From positions 6,723,501 through 6,787,500 of the forward strand of contig NZ_JAZHRX010000001.1 of NCBI RefSeq assembly GCF_036924645.1: DNA of 64,000 nucleotides, read 5' to 3'. Each line of letters opens with the position of its first letter. Position 1 is the first letter of the stretch. This document shows positions 26,831-36,183 of this stretch, piece after piece. A program made the position numbers and the translations under genes. The stretch is from Bradyrhizobium sp. AZCC 2176. Its GTDB lineage: Bacteria > Pseudomonadota > Alphaproteobacteria > Rhizobiales > Xanthobacteraceae. Under the pieces are notes generated by a model that made no database searches, was not told the origin of the DNA, and saw only the letters and a list, made by a program, of their open reading frames with translations.

Positions 26831-26932
26831 TGCAAGTGTCAGAACCTTTCCGCTGTCCACGATGTTGACTTTGTGAGTTCCGCGCGCTGGACGGGACGAA
26901 GCCGTCCGCGCCCTCACCGGGAGGAAGTCACC

Positions 26933-27721
26933 ATGAATACGACGCTTACGAGCATTCGGGATTGGAGCGAGGCTTTGCTCACATCCCTTGCGGCCGCGAT
27001 GGCCATATTCTTCACCGCCATTCCCAAGATCCTTGCATTTGCCGCGATCCTAATTATCGGCTGGTTCGTCGCGGCCTTAGTGGCAAGCGCAATCGCGGCG
27101 GTGCTTCGGCGAGTCCGCTTCAACGAACTATCCACGCAATCGGGGTTCACCGGCTTCGTTCATAACATGGGGCTGGAGACTGATGCCTCGGGAGCGATTG
27201 CCCTCACGACGAAATGGTTCATCAGGCTGATCGCGCTTGTGGTTGCGTTCGACGCTTTGGGTCTACCGACTGTTTCGGACGTGCTGCGACAACTCCTGTT
27301 GTGGATTCCCAACCTTATCGTCGGAATCGTCGTTCTCGTCATCGGTGGCTTGGCGGCGAATGCCCTGGGTAACTTGGTCCGAGGTGCCACGGCACAGGCC
27401 GACCTGGGCAATCCCGACCTCCTCGCCAATATTTCAAAGGTCATGGTGTGGGCCTTCGCCATCGTCATCGCCGTGAACCAGATCGGTGTTGCACAGACGT
27501 TGGTCAACACGCTGTTCACGGCTGTCGTCGGCGCAGCAGCTCTCGCGCTCGGTCTGGCCTTCGGGCTCGGTGGACGAGAGACCGCAGCCGAGATTGTCCG
27601 TCGATGGTACGACTCGTCGCGAGGTGTCGCGTCGAAGCTCGACGAAGCTGCTGAAGCCGGCCGTCGCTTGGGCGAACACACGGCAGGTACTTCCCAACCG
27701 CCGCGCCAGTCCAGCAGGTGA
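26933..27721 (+). CDS. MscS-related conserved TM helix protein
   Basis: A 262-residue membrane protein. A GGGAGGAAG site precedes ATG 26933, which decides the start. Four to five membrane segments: IFFTAIPKILAFAAILIIGW, WFIRLIALVVAFDALGL, LLLWIPNLIVGIVVLVIGGL, VMVWAFAIVIAVNQIGV and LFTAVVGAAALALGLAFGLG. The last, followed by GGRETAAEIV, is the pore-like helix seen in MscS-family and 'conserved TM helix' proteins. It lacks the large cytosolic vestibule of true MscS. Probably inner membrane, role in osmotic response inferred only. Confidence 0.8.
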   Translation: MNTTLTSIRDWSEALLTSLAAAMAIFFTAIPKILAFAAILIIGWFVAALVASAIAAVLRRVRFNELSTQSGFTGFVHNMGLETDASGAIALTTKWFIRLIALVVAFDALGLPTVSDVLRQLLLWIPNLIVGIVVLVIGGLAANALGNLVRGATAQADLGNPDLLANISKVMVWAFAIVIAVNQIGVAQTLVNTLFTAVVGAAALALGLAFGLGGRETAAEIVRRWYDSSRGVASKLDEAAEAGRRLGEHTAGTSQPPRQSSR

Positions 27722-27948
27722 ACACCCCTGTAGGGCCGATAAGAAGGTCCGTGGTCGTTTTTGTGCAAAACGATGAGGTCCCTGACGTCGCCCAATGCGA
27801 AATGCATCAGTGGTCGTAGAAAATTTCGTTCGTCAGCCAAAATGGACTTTTTCAACACTATCGTAGGCAGAACGGAAGTGGCGCAGACCGGGTGCGACTT
27901 CGCCTTTTGACCCGGAGCAGAAGTCGCAGACCTCACCAATAGGCTTTT

Positions 27949-30900
27949 CTAGGCCAACTCAGCAAGCAGCGCGGCGGCTTCTTTGAGGTCGCAAGTATCG
28001 AAGCCTTCGGTGAAGCCGCCGTAGATCGGCGCGAGCAGGTCGCGCGCGTTGGTGCCCTTGCCTTGATCGCGCCAGAGGCGGGCCATGCTGGTGGCGGCGC
28101 GCAATTCCCAAAGCCTCGCGCCCTGTTTCTGCGCTGTTTCAAGTGCGCGGCACAGCCAGCCTTCAGCATAGAGTCCATCCGACTTGGTGATCAGCGCCTC
28201 GGCCATGAGCCGACACAGCTCCGCCTCGTACCAGCGCTCGTCGGTGCGCTCGACCAGCGCCAGCGCGTCACTCAACAGGCTGATCCCGTCGGCGATCCGG
28301 TCCGCTCGCCTGTGCGCCTCCGCCAGAAGACCAAGATAGTAAGGCACCTTGATCTCGGCACCCGTCGCCCGCTTCGTCGTCAGCCCCCACCGCATCCTGC
28401 TGATGCCCTCGTCGATGGATCCTCCCATCGCGAGCATGGCCCATCCTTGGAAACACGTGCCCGATCCAACGAAGTGAGGAAATTCTTGCTCGCTGGCGAG
28501 CGCCACCAGCTCCTCGGCTCGTTCCTTAAGGATTGCCTCATCGCCGCACAGTTGGTGAAAGAGACAGCTGATGTGCAAGGCGAATGCCAATGTATAAGGC
28601 TGCGACAGCTCGCGTGCCCAAGCCAGCGCGCTTCGGCTTTGCGCGAGTGCGTGATCCTGTTGTCCTAACAGCAGAAGTGTCCAGGCAACGAAGCTCTCGG
28701 AGGCAACGCGCTGATCGTGGGGGGTTAACTTCGGAGGTCGGTGCTCAGCCGGATCATAGAAGTTGAGTGCCTGCTGCAGATGGTGGAGCGCACGGCTGAA
28801 TTCACCGAGAAACAGATGGCTGACGCCCAGGCACTTGTGCGTTATCAGCTTGGTGTCCCGGTCGTTTCGGCCGTCGGAAAGCGCGGCAAACTCTTCCGCG
28901 ACCTGATGAGCGGCGCGGATCTCGGCGTGATTGTGCAAGACCGAGTGGGCGCCGTTCAGGGCAATCGCGGCCTGGGGACCCGCCAGGGCCTCGCGGCACA
29001 GCTCGCGGGCGCGGGCATACGCTTCACGGGCCTCGGGCGATGCCCATCCCTTGGCCGCTGTCAGCGCCCCAGCGAGGGCGAGCCGAAGCGAAAGTTCGTC
29101 GGATTGCCGCTCCGGACTTTTCGGCAGGCTGACGAGCAGCTTGATTGCCTTGCCAAAATGCGCAGCGGCTTCGGCCATCGTCGAACGTTGGACGGCCAGG
29201 CGCCCAGCCTTATCCCAGTACTCGATGGCCTTCTCAACGAGGCCAGCCATGGCACAATGCCGTGCGAGAAGTTCGGGCTGGGCCCCTGCAATCTCTGGAA
29301 ACTGGCGTTCCAGCGTGGTGGCAATTCGGCCATGCAGTTGCTGCCGTTGCGGGCGCAGCAACGTGCTGTAGGCGGCATCCTGCACCAGCGCGTGCTTAAA
29401 GGTGTACGTGGCATCCGGCGGCGTCCCGCGTCGGAACACCAGCTCGGCCCGTATGAGCTGCTCCAAGGCGCTCTCTAGCCGCGGTTGCGACATCTTGGCC
29501 ACGGCACTGATCAGCTCGTGGGAAAACTGACGCCCTAGGGTCGCCGCGATCTGCGCTACTTCTCGGGTTGGCGCCAATCGATCGAGCCGGGCCAGAAGCG
29601 AGGCCTGAAGCGTCGTGGGGATCGCCAAAGGAACCACCGGGCCGGCCATAGAGTAATGGTCTCCGGCATCGGTCATCGATCCGCTCTCGATGACGGACTT
29701 GGTCAGCTCCTCGATGAATAGCGGCACGCCATCGGTGCGATCAATGATCTGATCGGCAATTTCCCTCGGCAATGTCTTGCCTCCGGTGACGCGCGCGATC
29801 ATCTCGGCGCGGTGCCGAGGGGACAAGCGGTTGAGATTGAGCAATGTCACGTGCGGACGGCCGACCCAGGGCGGCGTGAACTCTGGCCGAAACGTCAGAA
29901 CCATCAGGAGCCGCAGCGTCGCGGCCCGATCGATCAGAAGATCCAGCGACTCTAGCGTCGTGGGATCGCTCCAGTGGATGTCTTCCCATAGCATCAGCAG
30001 TGGCTGTTGCGCCGCAAGTCCCTCGATCTGCGCCACCTGCATCTGAAGTGTTTTCTCCTTGCGCTTCTGCGGCGTGAGATTGAGCGGCGGGTAGCGGCCG
30101 CCGGCCGGTATCGACAGCAAGTCTGCCAATAGAGGAACAGCTTCGCCCAGCTCCTGGTTGGCCAGAGCCAGCACGGCCACAAGCTTGTCCAAGCGGGTCC
30201 CGGCCGTATCCTCGCGCCGAAATCCGGCCGCCTGCTCGAGCTGGGTGATGCTGGGATAAAGCGCACTGTGCTGATGATGCGGCGAGCAGAAATATCGCAA
30301 CCGCGTGTGCGGCTCGTTCCGCACCTGCTCCAGTAGGGTTTGTGCGATGCGCGACTTGCCGATGCCCGGCTCGCCGACGATCAGGACCACGGAACCGTCG
30401 CCGGCCTTGGCTCGCTCCCAGCGCCGCGTCAGCAATGCGATCTCTTCCTCGCGACCGATCAGCGGCGTGCTGGCGGCGCGCAGCGCCTCGAATCGGCTGC
30501 CGACCTGGCCCGCGCCCAGGACCCGCCAGACCTGCACCGGATGGTCCATGCCCGCGATCGCCAATGGGCCGAGATCGCGATAGTCGAACAGGCCGCCGAG
30601 CAGGCGGCGCGTATTGTCCGCGATGACGACCGTGTTCGGTTCGGCAAGCCCCTGAAGCCGTGCCGCGAGATTAGGGGTCTCACCAATGACCGCTTGTTCC
30701 TGGGCCGCGCCTTCACCGAGCAGATCGCCGACGACGACAAGGCCGGTGGCGATACCGACACGCACCTGCAGCGAGGACGTCCCACCAGCATTGAGCCTGG
30801 TCACGCCCTCAATCAGAGCAAGGCCGGCGCGAACAGCCTGTTCGGCATCCTCCTCGTGCGCCTTCGGGTACCCGAAATAGGCCATTACCCCGTCACCGAG

Positions 30901-31308
30901 ATATTTTGCAACAAAGCCACCCGAGCTGGTGATCACCTCGGCGCACCGGCGGTGATAGGCGCCAATGATGTCGCGCAACTCCTCAGGGTCAAGCCGCCCG
31001 GACAAGGCGGTGGAGCCGACGAGGTCGACGAACATGACCGTGAGCTGGCGGCGTTCCGCGGCGTCCGAGGTTTTCGACGGCATTAAAGCAGCAGAGGGTT
31101 CGAATGCGGCCTGCGCCGCGGACGTGGGCTCGCCGATGGCCGCAAGGATTTTCCGCCGGTGCCCGAGCGGAATTCCGATATCCTTGAGATCTTGGTCAGT
31201 CAGATGGGGGAGTACCGAGACATCAATTTCATTTTCGGCAAAACGCTGCGCGTATTGCTCGAAACCGAGTGCATGGAGCCACTGCGCAATCGACTGCATT
31301 GCGGCCAC
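27949..31308 (-). CDS. SAM-cyclase-AAA-TPR protein (intact)
   Basis: An 1119-residue signalling protein. SAM-like domain (residues ~5-58, GFEQYAQRFAENEIDVSVLP, ending GHRRKILAAIG), class III cyclase domain (RRQLTVMFVDLVGSTALSGR, YLGDGVMAYFGYP, VRVGIATGLVVVGDL), then an NB-ARC/AAA-like ATPase (GEPGIGKSRIAQTLLEQ; MLWEDIHWSDPTTLESLDLL) and a long TPR region to the C-terminus. It is the full-length paralogue of the IS-split gene at 7412. Likely a cytosolic cyclase controlled by the ATPase/TPR part. Monocistronic. Confidence 0.92.
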   Translation of the reverse strand: MAAMQSIAQWLHALGFEQYAQRFAENEIDVSVLPHLTDQDLKDIGIPLGHRRKILAAIGEPTSAAQAAFEPSAALMPSKTSDAAERRQLTVMFVDLVGSTALSGRLDPEELRDIIGAYHRRCAEVITSSGGFVAKYLGDGVMAYFGYPKAHEEDAEQAVRAGLALIEGVTRLNAGGTSSLQVRVGIATGLVVVGDLLGEGAAQEQAVIGETPNLAARLQGLAEPNTVVIADNTRRLLGGLFDYRDLGPLAIAGMDHPVQVWRVLGAGQVGSRFEALRAASTPLIGREEEIALLTRRWERAKAGDGSVVLIVGEPGIGKSRIAQTLLEQVRNEPHTRLRYFCSPHHQHSALYPSITQLEQAAGFRREDTAGTRLDKLVAVLALANQELGEAVPLLADLLSIPAGGRYPPLNLTPQKRKEKTLQMQVAQIEGLAAQQPLLMLWEDIHWSDPTTLESLDLLIDRAATLRLLMVLTFRPEFTPPWVGRPHVTLLNLNRLSPRHRAEMIARVTGGKTLPREIADQIIDRTDGVPLFIEELTKSVIESGSMTDAGDHYSMAGPVVPLAIPTTLQASLLARLDRLAPTREVAQIAATLGRQFSHELISAVAKMSQPRLESALEQLIRAELVFRRGTPPDATYTFKHALVQDAAYSTLLRPQRQQLHGRIATTLERQFPEIAGAQPELLARHCAMAGLVEKAIEYWDKAGRLAVQRSTMAEAAAHFGKAIKLLVSLPKSPERQSDELSLRLALAGALTAAKGWASPEAREAYARARELCREALAGPQAAIALNGAHSVLHNHAEIRAAHQVAEEFAALSDGRNDRDTKLITHKCLGVSHLFLGEFSRALHHLQQALNFYDPAEHRPPKLTPHDQRVASESFVAWTLLLLGQQDHALAQSRSALAWARELSQPYTLAFALHISCLFHQLCGDEAILKERAEELVALASEQEFPHFVGSGTCFQGWAMLAMGGSIDEGISRMRWGLTTKRATGAEIKVPYYLGLLAEAHRRADRIADGISLLSDALALVERTDERWYEAELCRLMAEALITKSDGLYAEGWLCRALETAQKQGARLWELRAATSMARLWRDQGKGTNARDLLAPIYGGFTEGFDTCDLKEAAALLAELA

Positions 31309-31770
31309 CTATTCTTTTGGTGTGGCCTTGAGCACCAGCACTATATCCCGATCTTTCCTCGATGGCACGTCATCTGCCCGGCCATTGGGTTGACCTTCCG
31401 ACCCTAATACCGCCGCGCGAGGTTCGACCCAACCCGTGAAATACCGCAAGGTTACGGCCGGCGGCGCGTTCACGGCTGCAATGTCCGCTGTTGGCCCTTC
31501 GCGTCGTTCGCTGCGCTGCTCGCCAATGACGGCAATTGAGGGCGAACCGGACTTCAATAAGGCATCGCGCAGCGGAACCCACCAACGAATCGTGATCGAT
31601 CTTTGTTCGTTCAACAAGCGCCTCGCCAAAAAGAGGAGCTACTAACGAAACGGTCGGCCTGACATGGCGGCCAGCTTTTGACACACGCGTGCCGGACCTG
31701 CTCGTGGGGAACCGGTAGCGCCTTGCGATCGGAAAGGGACAAATCGGGTGCGACAGAATGCGAGACTAGC
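31309..31770. other. Intergenic region, no gene seen
   Basis: About 460 bp upstream of the reverse-strand cyclase and forward small gene. Contains likely promoters for both, but no motif I can defend. No supportable frame. Confidence 0.4.
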
Positions 31771-32208
31771 GTGACTTCTCAGTGGCAGTACCAGGTTAGG
31801 TTCGATCTGAACGATTCTGCCACGGCGGAATCGGTACGCCGAAAACTCCGTGTTCCGGCACTGGCGCCGCTGTTCGATATCCTCGCCGAGCATCGCGCTG
31901 CGCTGAAATGCCAGTTCGACGCCTTTGCGGAGTATCTCGCCGCAGCAGAAGAGCACGGCGTCGAAAACTATCCGCTCTACCAGTGGACGAAGGCGACGAT
32001 CGAAAATCCGGCGAAGAAGGAAAAGTATTTGAGATCCTTTACAGTCTACATGGACGACCGGGAGGTCTATGCCAAGGAGATTGCTGACGCGCTGGAGGCG
32101 GACTTGCAGCCGCTCGCCACTAGCGGGCTCATCACGCGAGTATCCAAGTACGATACCAATCCCGCCAACAATCCTCAGCCGCCGCAGGGCCCCCGCGAGC
32201 GGAGCTAG
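31771..32208 (+). CDS. Conserved hypothetical protein
   Basis: About 145 residues from a GTG start (VTSQWQYQVRFDLND); the upstream in-frame part has no coding character. Body: LFDILAEHRAALKCQFDAFA, EYLAAAEEHGVENYPLYQWT and YMDDREVYAKEIADALEADL, ending KYDTNPANNPQPP. It resembles a rhizobial family of unknown function. No strong ribosome binding site. Confidence 0.6.
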   Translation: MTSQWQYQVRFDLNDSATAESVRRKLRVPALAPLFDILAEHRAALKCQFDAFAEYLAAAEEHGVENYPLYQWTKATIENPAKKEKYLRSFTVYMDDREVYAKEIADALEADLQPLATSGLITRVSKYDTNPANNPQPPQGPRERS

Positions 32209-32297
32209 CCCATCCGCGAGAGCGAACTGAATGCCCGCTCCTGGCACCTCTCAGACATGCCCGCCTATCGTGAGAATGTCCGTTCACCGGGGGATTG

Positions 32298-33776
32298 TGT
32301 TGCAAAACTCCCGTTGAGACGACTCGCGAACCGTGATTCCGTTGGTGGAGAGGGCACTAGCGGGAGCGGCGCATGATGGGGCGGCGGGAAGATGGACAAG
32401 GACAGTTTTTCTATTCGTTTGATCTCGACAAGGTGGTTCCGCCCGATCATCTGGTGCGGCAGATCGACGGTCTGCTCGATCTAAGCTGGGTGCACAAGGA
32501 GCTGGCGCCATATTACTCGCACACGGGGCGGCCCTCGATTGACCCGGTGCTGATGATCCGGATGCTGATCGTTGGCTACGTGTTTGCGCTCCGCTCGGAG
32601 CGCCGGCTATGCACTGAAGTCCAGGTCAACTTGGCCTACAGGTGGTTCTGCAAGCTCGGCATTGAGGACAGGATACCTGATCATTCTGTCTTCTCCCGTG
32701 CGCGGCATGAACGCTTCCGGGAGAGCGACGCTCTGCGTCGGGTCTTCGAGGGTGTCGTGGCAATGTGCATTGCGACCGGGCTGGTTGGGGGCGAAGCGTT
32801 CTCGATCGATGCGAGCCTGATCAAAGCGGATGTGGATAAGAAGCGGATGCCCGGCGACCAGCCGATCGCATGGCCGAAGATAGAGGAGGCATCTCATGCA
32901 GTTCGCGAGTACCTCGCCGCCCTCGATACCGCCCGCGGCGATGAGGACGGCAGTAGAGATGCTGGCGGTTCAGGCAAAGGCAGCGACCGACACAAGCCTC
33001 CAAAGGAAGTCTCGCTTACCGATCCGCAAGCGACGTGGGTTGCGAGGCCAGGCCTGGACCCATTCTTTGCCTATGATGCGAACTACCTGATCGACAACAA
33101 GGCCGGCATCATCATCGATGCGGTGGGCACTCGGGCGAACCGAGCCGTGGAGATTGCCATCACCCAGACCATGGTGGACCGTGTTGAACGCCGCTTCGAT
33201 CTGCGGCCCCAGCGGCTCGCGGGCGACACGGTCTATGGCGCGGTCAGGCTGCTCAAATGGCTGGTGGATCGCAACATCGCACCGCACGTACCTGTGTGGG
33301 ACAAGTCTGCACGTACAGATGGCACCTTCAGCCGGGCCGACTTCGTCTTCGATCAACAGCGTAACATCTATATTTGCCCAGGCGGTGCGGAACTGACCAG
33401 CACGGGCAATATCGATCAAGGCCACATCGTTTATTACAGGGCCAGCAAGAGCGACTGCTCGCAGTGTTCACTGAAGCCAAAGTGCACGACCGCGACTGCG
33501 CGCAAAATCACCCGCGACCTAAACGAAGCTGTGCGAGATCGTGTCCGCGCCTTGGCCGATACGGAAGCCTTCCAGCAGTCCCGCCGTGAGCGCAAGAAGG
33601 TCGAGATGCGATTTGCGCACATGAAGCGCATTCTCCGGCTTGATCGGTTCCGGCTGCGGGGGTTGAGCGGCGTCAGAGACGAAGTGCTACTGACAGCAAC
33701 TGCATAAAACCTGAGGCGGCTGGCCAAGGTTCTCTGCCACGCCCCGCCAATTCTGCCACAGGCCAGTCTCGCATAA
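32298..33776 (+). mobile_element. IS1182-family element, probably right end lost
   Basis: The left end carries TGTTGCAAAACTCCCGTTGA, which is nearly the same as an end of the second IS1182 copy (near 53125). I find no matching inverted copy after the transposase up to 33930, so the right end seems deleted. It holds one transposase gene. Confidence 0.65.
32373..33707 (+). CDS. IS1182-family transposase with premature stop
   Basis: A 444-residue transposase of the IS5/IS1182 type. Seen: GRPSIDPVLMIRMLIVGYVF, LAYRWFCKLGIEDRIPDHSV, SIDASLIKAD, a DDE-fold core, LAGDTVYGAVRLL, a Cys-rich stretch (CSQCSLKPKC) and ERKKVEMRFAHMKRILRLDR. It ends at TAA (33705-33707) inside TATA-NLRRLAK, where relatives have Gln; the frame continues 22 more codons to TAA 33774. 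A CAA to TAA change is the simplest reading. Probably inactive or weak. Confidence 0.88.
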   Translation: MMGRREDGQGQFFYSFDLDKVVPPDHLVRQIDGLLDLSWVHKELAPYYSHTGRPSIDPVLMIRMLIVGYVFALRSERRLCTEVQVNLAYRWFCKLGIEDRIPDHSVFSRARHERFRESDALRRVFEGVVAMCIATGLVGGEAFSIDASLIKADVDKKRMPGDQPIAWPKIEEASHAVREYLAALDTARGDEDGSRDAGGSGKGSDRHKPPKEVSLTDPQATWVARPGLDPFFAYDANYLIDNKAGIIIDAVGTRANRAVEIAITQTMVDRVERRFDLRPQRLAGDTVYGAVRLLKWLVDRNIAPHVPVWDKSARTDGTFSRADFVFDQQRNIYICPGGAELTSTGNIDQGHIVYYRASKSDCSQCSLKPKCTTATARKITRDLNEAVRDRVRALADTEAFQQSRRERKKVEMRFAHMKRILRLDRFRLRGLSGVRDEVLLTATA

Positions 33777-33933
33777 CCGCCCCGTCAAGCGTCGATAGCA
33801 TCAACAGGTCATACAAGGCCGCGGCGCGCTCTCTGGAGGTCGCTATCGAGGGACAACGCGCCCGCGGCGCATGCTCCTAATTCTTATTCCCTGCTGCGGC
33901 TACGAGAATCCCCTGTGGGATTTAGCAGACACA

Positions 33934-34449
33934 TTAAATCACCTCAGCGCGAACGTGGACCACGCCACGGTCCGTAATCCCCAAGGTTCGCGCCGCGCCG
34001 AGCGAAAGGTCGAGCATGCGGCCGGGAACCCTCGGTCCGCGGTCGGTGATGATAACTATTACGGACTTGCTGGTCGCAAGATCGGTCACGCGGACTCTCG
34101 TGCCGAACGGCAGGCTGCGGTGGGCTGCAGTTGGCAAATTCCGGTTGAACGAGGAACCGCTCGCTGTTTTTCCCGTCCGATACGAATAGTATGAGGCCTT
34201 GCCGGAGAAGGCTCGCTTGAAGGATCGAATTTCTGAGCGATCTTCCGAACCACGCGTTGGCTCTGCTCCAGTTTGAGATTGCGTTTGCGGATCCGGCTTA
34301 ATGTGTTCGTCGGCCTCGGGAGACTGCTCTGCCTTTGCCTTCGGAATGATGGACCATCTGTCTTCGAAGGTCTGTGCTGCAGCAGGGTTGACCTGTATCC
34401 CCGTCCACGCCGAGATCATCACAATCGCGATGCTTGAAAGAAGACGCAT
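33934..34449 (-). CDS. RlpA-like septal ring lytic transglycosylase
   Basis: About 171 residues from MRLLSSIAIVMISAWTGIQV, a signal peptide cleaved after AAA. GAGGCG precedes the start. The C-terminal double-psi beta-barrel is clear: GKASYYSYRTGKTASGSSFN, AAHRSLPFGTRVRVTDL, VIVIITDRGPRVPGRMLDLS and ARTLGITDRGVVHVRAEV. RlpA proteins cleave naked glycan strands in peptidoglycan; catalytic Asp in TDRGP is present. No SPOR domain, so septal targeting is doubtful. Monocistronic. Confidence 0.88.
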   Translation of the reverse strand: MRLLSSIAIVMISAWTGIQVNPAAAQTFEDRWSIIPKAKAEQSPEADEHIKPDPQTQSQTGAEPTRGSEDRSEIRSFKRAFSGKASYYSYRTGKTASGSSFNRNLPTAAHRSLPFGTRVRVTDLATSKSVIVIITDRGPRVPGRMLDLSLGAARTLGITDRGVVHVRAEVI

Positions 34450-34637
34450 GATCGCCTCACAATCATATCGATAACGCAAAATCATCAGGGTGTGTTCCTG
34501 CACATGGAAGTTCCCGGTCCTCGCCGCCGGTAAAAGGGTCAACATGAGTGACAAACACCCATGCCGTGCGAGCACTGACAAGTTAATCAGGGCTGCCTTA
34601 CCGGCGTGAATTGATTTTCGTTTGGTAGGAGAAGCCG

Positions 34638-34826
34638 CTAGATAATTTCCACGCCAGGATCGTTGCCTGGTACGACAAAATCCGGGTTTGCAGGTGACGG
34701 CGAAATACCGCGCTCAATGATGCCAGTGGCTACCAACCACTCGTTTGCATTGCCGCTTGCAATAATTACAAGCGCATCCTGGTTGGGAAGCGCCTGCAGT
34801 CGAACTATGAGCTCTTTGACGGTCAT
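34638..34826 (-). CDS. Small hypothetical protein
   Basis: A 62-residue protein MTVKELIVRLQALPNQDALV with a GGGGAAAT site 5 bases upstream. Ends PANPDFVVPGNDPGVEII. Such short MTVKELI..L proteins recur in rhizobia; related phage-like proteins exist, but no function can be given. The longer upstream frame to 35012 lacks coding character. Confidence 0.7.
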   Translation of the reverse strand: MTVKELIVRLQALPNQDALVIIASGNANEWLVATGIIERGISPSPANPDFVVPGNDPGVEII

Positions 34827-35154
34827 CGCGATTTCCCCTGACGACAGGCCTTGCAAGCCAGTCGAAAGAAATCGTCGCCTCGATCTCCATCTTATCGAGA
34901 AGAGACCGTCGTCCACCACATCAAGGTGCAAACTTGGCTTGTAAATTTCCGCGACGTAAGCCGGATCATTCCATCTGCCCAAACCTGGCGCCCCGTTCCG
35001 CCTCTTGCGCAAGCTTCAGCCAATCCTCGGCAAGTTTTGGCGCTCGCTATTGCTGGAACATCAGCGCAGGGTCGGCCATCACCGCATTTCCCACGGCATC
35101 CACCGGTGACTGAGGGCCGCGCGCGCTCCCGCCGCAAAGCGCAGGAGCATTCCT
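34827..35154. other. Intergenic region, no gene seen
   Basis: About 330 bp between two small genes on opposite strands. No clear signal apart from the ribosome sites at each edge. Confidence 0.4.
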
Positions 35155-35253
35155 TTGCGGCAATTTCGCCTGGCCGAGTGGATCGTACCGCCCGTCATCA
35201 TCCCGCTGCTGCTTGCGATCGTGGTCATCGCGGTGGCCGGCCTCCATGCCTAA
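35155..35253 (+). CDS. Tiny single-TM protein, WxVPPV type
   Basis: A 32-residue frame from TTG: (M)RQFRLAEWIVPPVII then PLLLAIVVIAVAGLHA. AGGAG lies 7 bases before the TTG. One membrane segment preceded by EWIVPP, the same motif as the tiny protein at 59222 (EWLVPPVLLP). The shared motif is the main reason to call it. Confidence 0.5.
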   Translation: MRQFRLAEWIVPPVIIPLLLAIVVIAVAGLHA

Positions 35254-35265
35254 ACTGAAATTACC

Positions 35266-35586
35266 TTGGTCAGTGGAAACCATGAAGGGGCCCGCGAAAA
35301 TCTCGGCCGCGTCACGGCGGCGGCCGCGCTGAAGAAGACCAGGCAGTTCGTGCAAGAAAGGGGCTACATCGACGTGAGGATCTGCACCCCGCGCGGGCAG
35401 GTCCTGTTGTCAGACGAATTCAATCATCTCGAAAAACAGGAGGAGACTGCCATGGCCAAAAGCCAGCAACGAGGCAACCGCGAAGCCAAGAAGCCCAAGA
35501 AAGAAAAGGTCAAGGTCATCGCCGCGGCGCCCAGCCAAAAGACCGCGACCTGGCAGCCGAGCTTCATGCCAGGGAGGAAGAAATAG
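35266..35586 (+). CDS. Small basic protein, possibly fused to upstream ORF
   Basis: The 3' part from ATG 35452 (MAKSQQRGNREAKKPKKEKV, ending WQPSFMPGRKK) is a 44-residue Lys-rich small protein seen in many Bradyrhizobium genomes; AGGAGGAGA just upstream suggests independent initiation. In frame before it lies KKTRQFVQERGYIDVRICTP and RGQVLLSDEFNHL, which resembles another small family that normally ends in its own stop. Here no stop separates the two. The start of the upstream part is unclear (TTG 35266 or none). Confidence 0.6.
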   Translation: MVSGNHEGARENLGRVTAAAALKKTRQFVQERGYIDVRICTPRGQVLLSDEFNHLEKQEETAMAKSQQRGNREAKKPKKEKVKVIAAAPSQKTATWQPSFMPGRKK

Positions 35587-35652
35587 CTCCGGTTGAACCG
35601 GTCAATCTCTCATCGATCGGATGCTATTGGCACAAACCGGCTATTGGAGGCT

Positions 35653-35676
35653 GGGCAGAGCATGTCCGCTCTGCCC
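35653..35676 (+). terminator. Strong hairpin, possible terminator
   Basis: GGGCAGAGC-ATGTCC-GCTCTGCCC is a perfect 9-bp stem with a 6-base loop, 66 bases after the basic protein gene. No U-run follows (GGGTATTTC), so it may be a terminator-like or attenuating structure. Confidence 0.5.
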
Positions 35677-35727
35677 GGGTATTTCAGACATCAACTTGTT
35701 CCGCTATTGCCAAGCCGGAGGTAGGAC

Positions 35728-36183
35728 ATGCAGTTGCTCAACGACATACATCACCTGACGTTTATCACCGCCGACATGAACCGATTGATCTGTTTCTACG
35801 AACGTATCTTCGGAGCGCGCGTCACGGTCGATCTCGAGGAGGAGGGGCTGCGCCACGCCTTCATCGAAGTAGGTCCGCACACTGTCCTTCACCCATTTCA
35901 GGTCCCTGGAATTGAACCTCCTGGCCACCAGCCCATGTTCAAGCGCGGGCGCCTCGACCACTTTGCGCTCAATGCCGCAAGCGAGGAAGCGTTCCGGGAA
36001 GTACGGCGGCGCCTCGTTGCCGAGGGCGTAAGCGATGGAGCCGTTACAGACATGGGCTCGCTCCTCCTTCTTAGCTTCACTGACCCCGACGGAGGCGGCC
36101 ACGAGGTAGTTTGGGCCAAGCCTGGTGTCCCTGTCGCGCAAGGGCTCAAGCGCTCCGAGTGGACGAAAGTCCAGCTGGATTAA
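35728..36183 (+). CDS. VOC-family (glyoxalase-like) protein
   Basis: A 151-residue protein of the vicinal oxygen chelate fold. Begins MQLLNDIHHLTFITADMNRL (metal-site His), FYERIFGARVTVDLEEEGLR, then HQPMFKRGRLDHFALNAASE (second His) and a strand ending FTDPDGGGHEVVWAKPG (Glu ligand). A His/His/Glu metal site is therefore likely. Family members include glyoxalase, dioxygenases and fosfomycin-resistance proteins; the substrate here is unknown. A GGAGGTAGG site precedes ATG. Confidence 0.8.
   Translation: MQLLNDIHHLTFITADMNRLICFYERIFGARVTVDLEEEGLRHAFIEVGPHTVLHPFQVPGIEPPGHQPMFKRGRLDHFALNAASEEAFREVRRRLVAEGVSDGAVTDMGSLLLLSFTDPDGGGHEVVWAKPGVPVAQGLKRSEWTKVQLD

Noticed and set aside
30340..31086. 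Long plus-strand frame opposite the second SAM-cyclase gene
   Set aside because: It mirrors the cyclase domain coding strand and has no recognisable domain.
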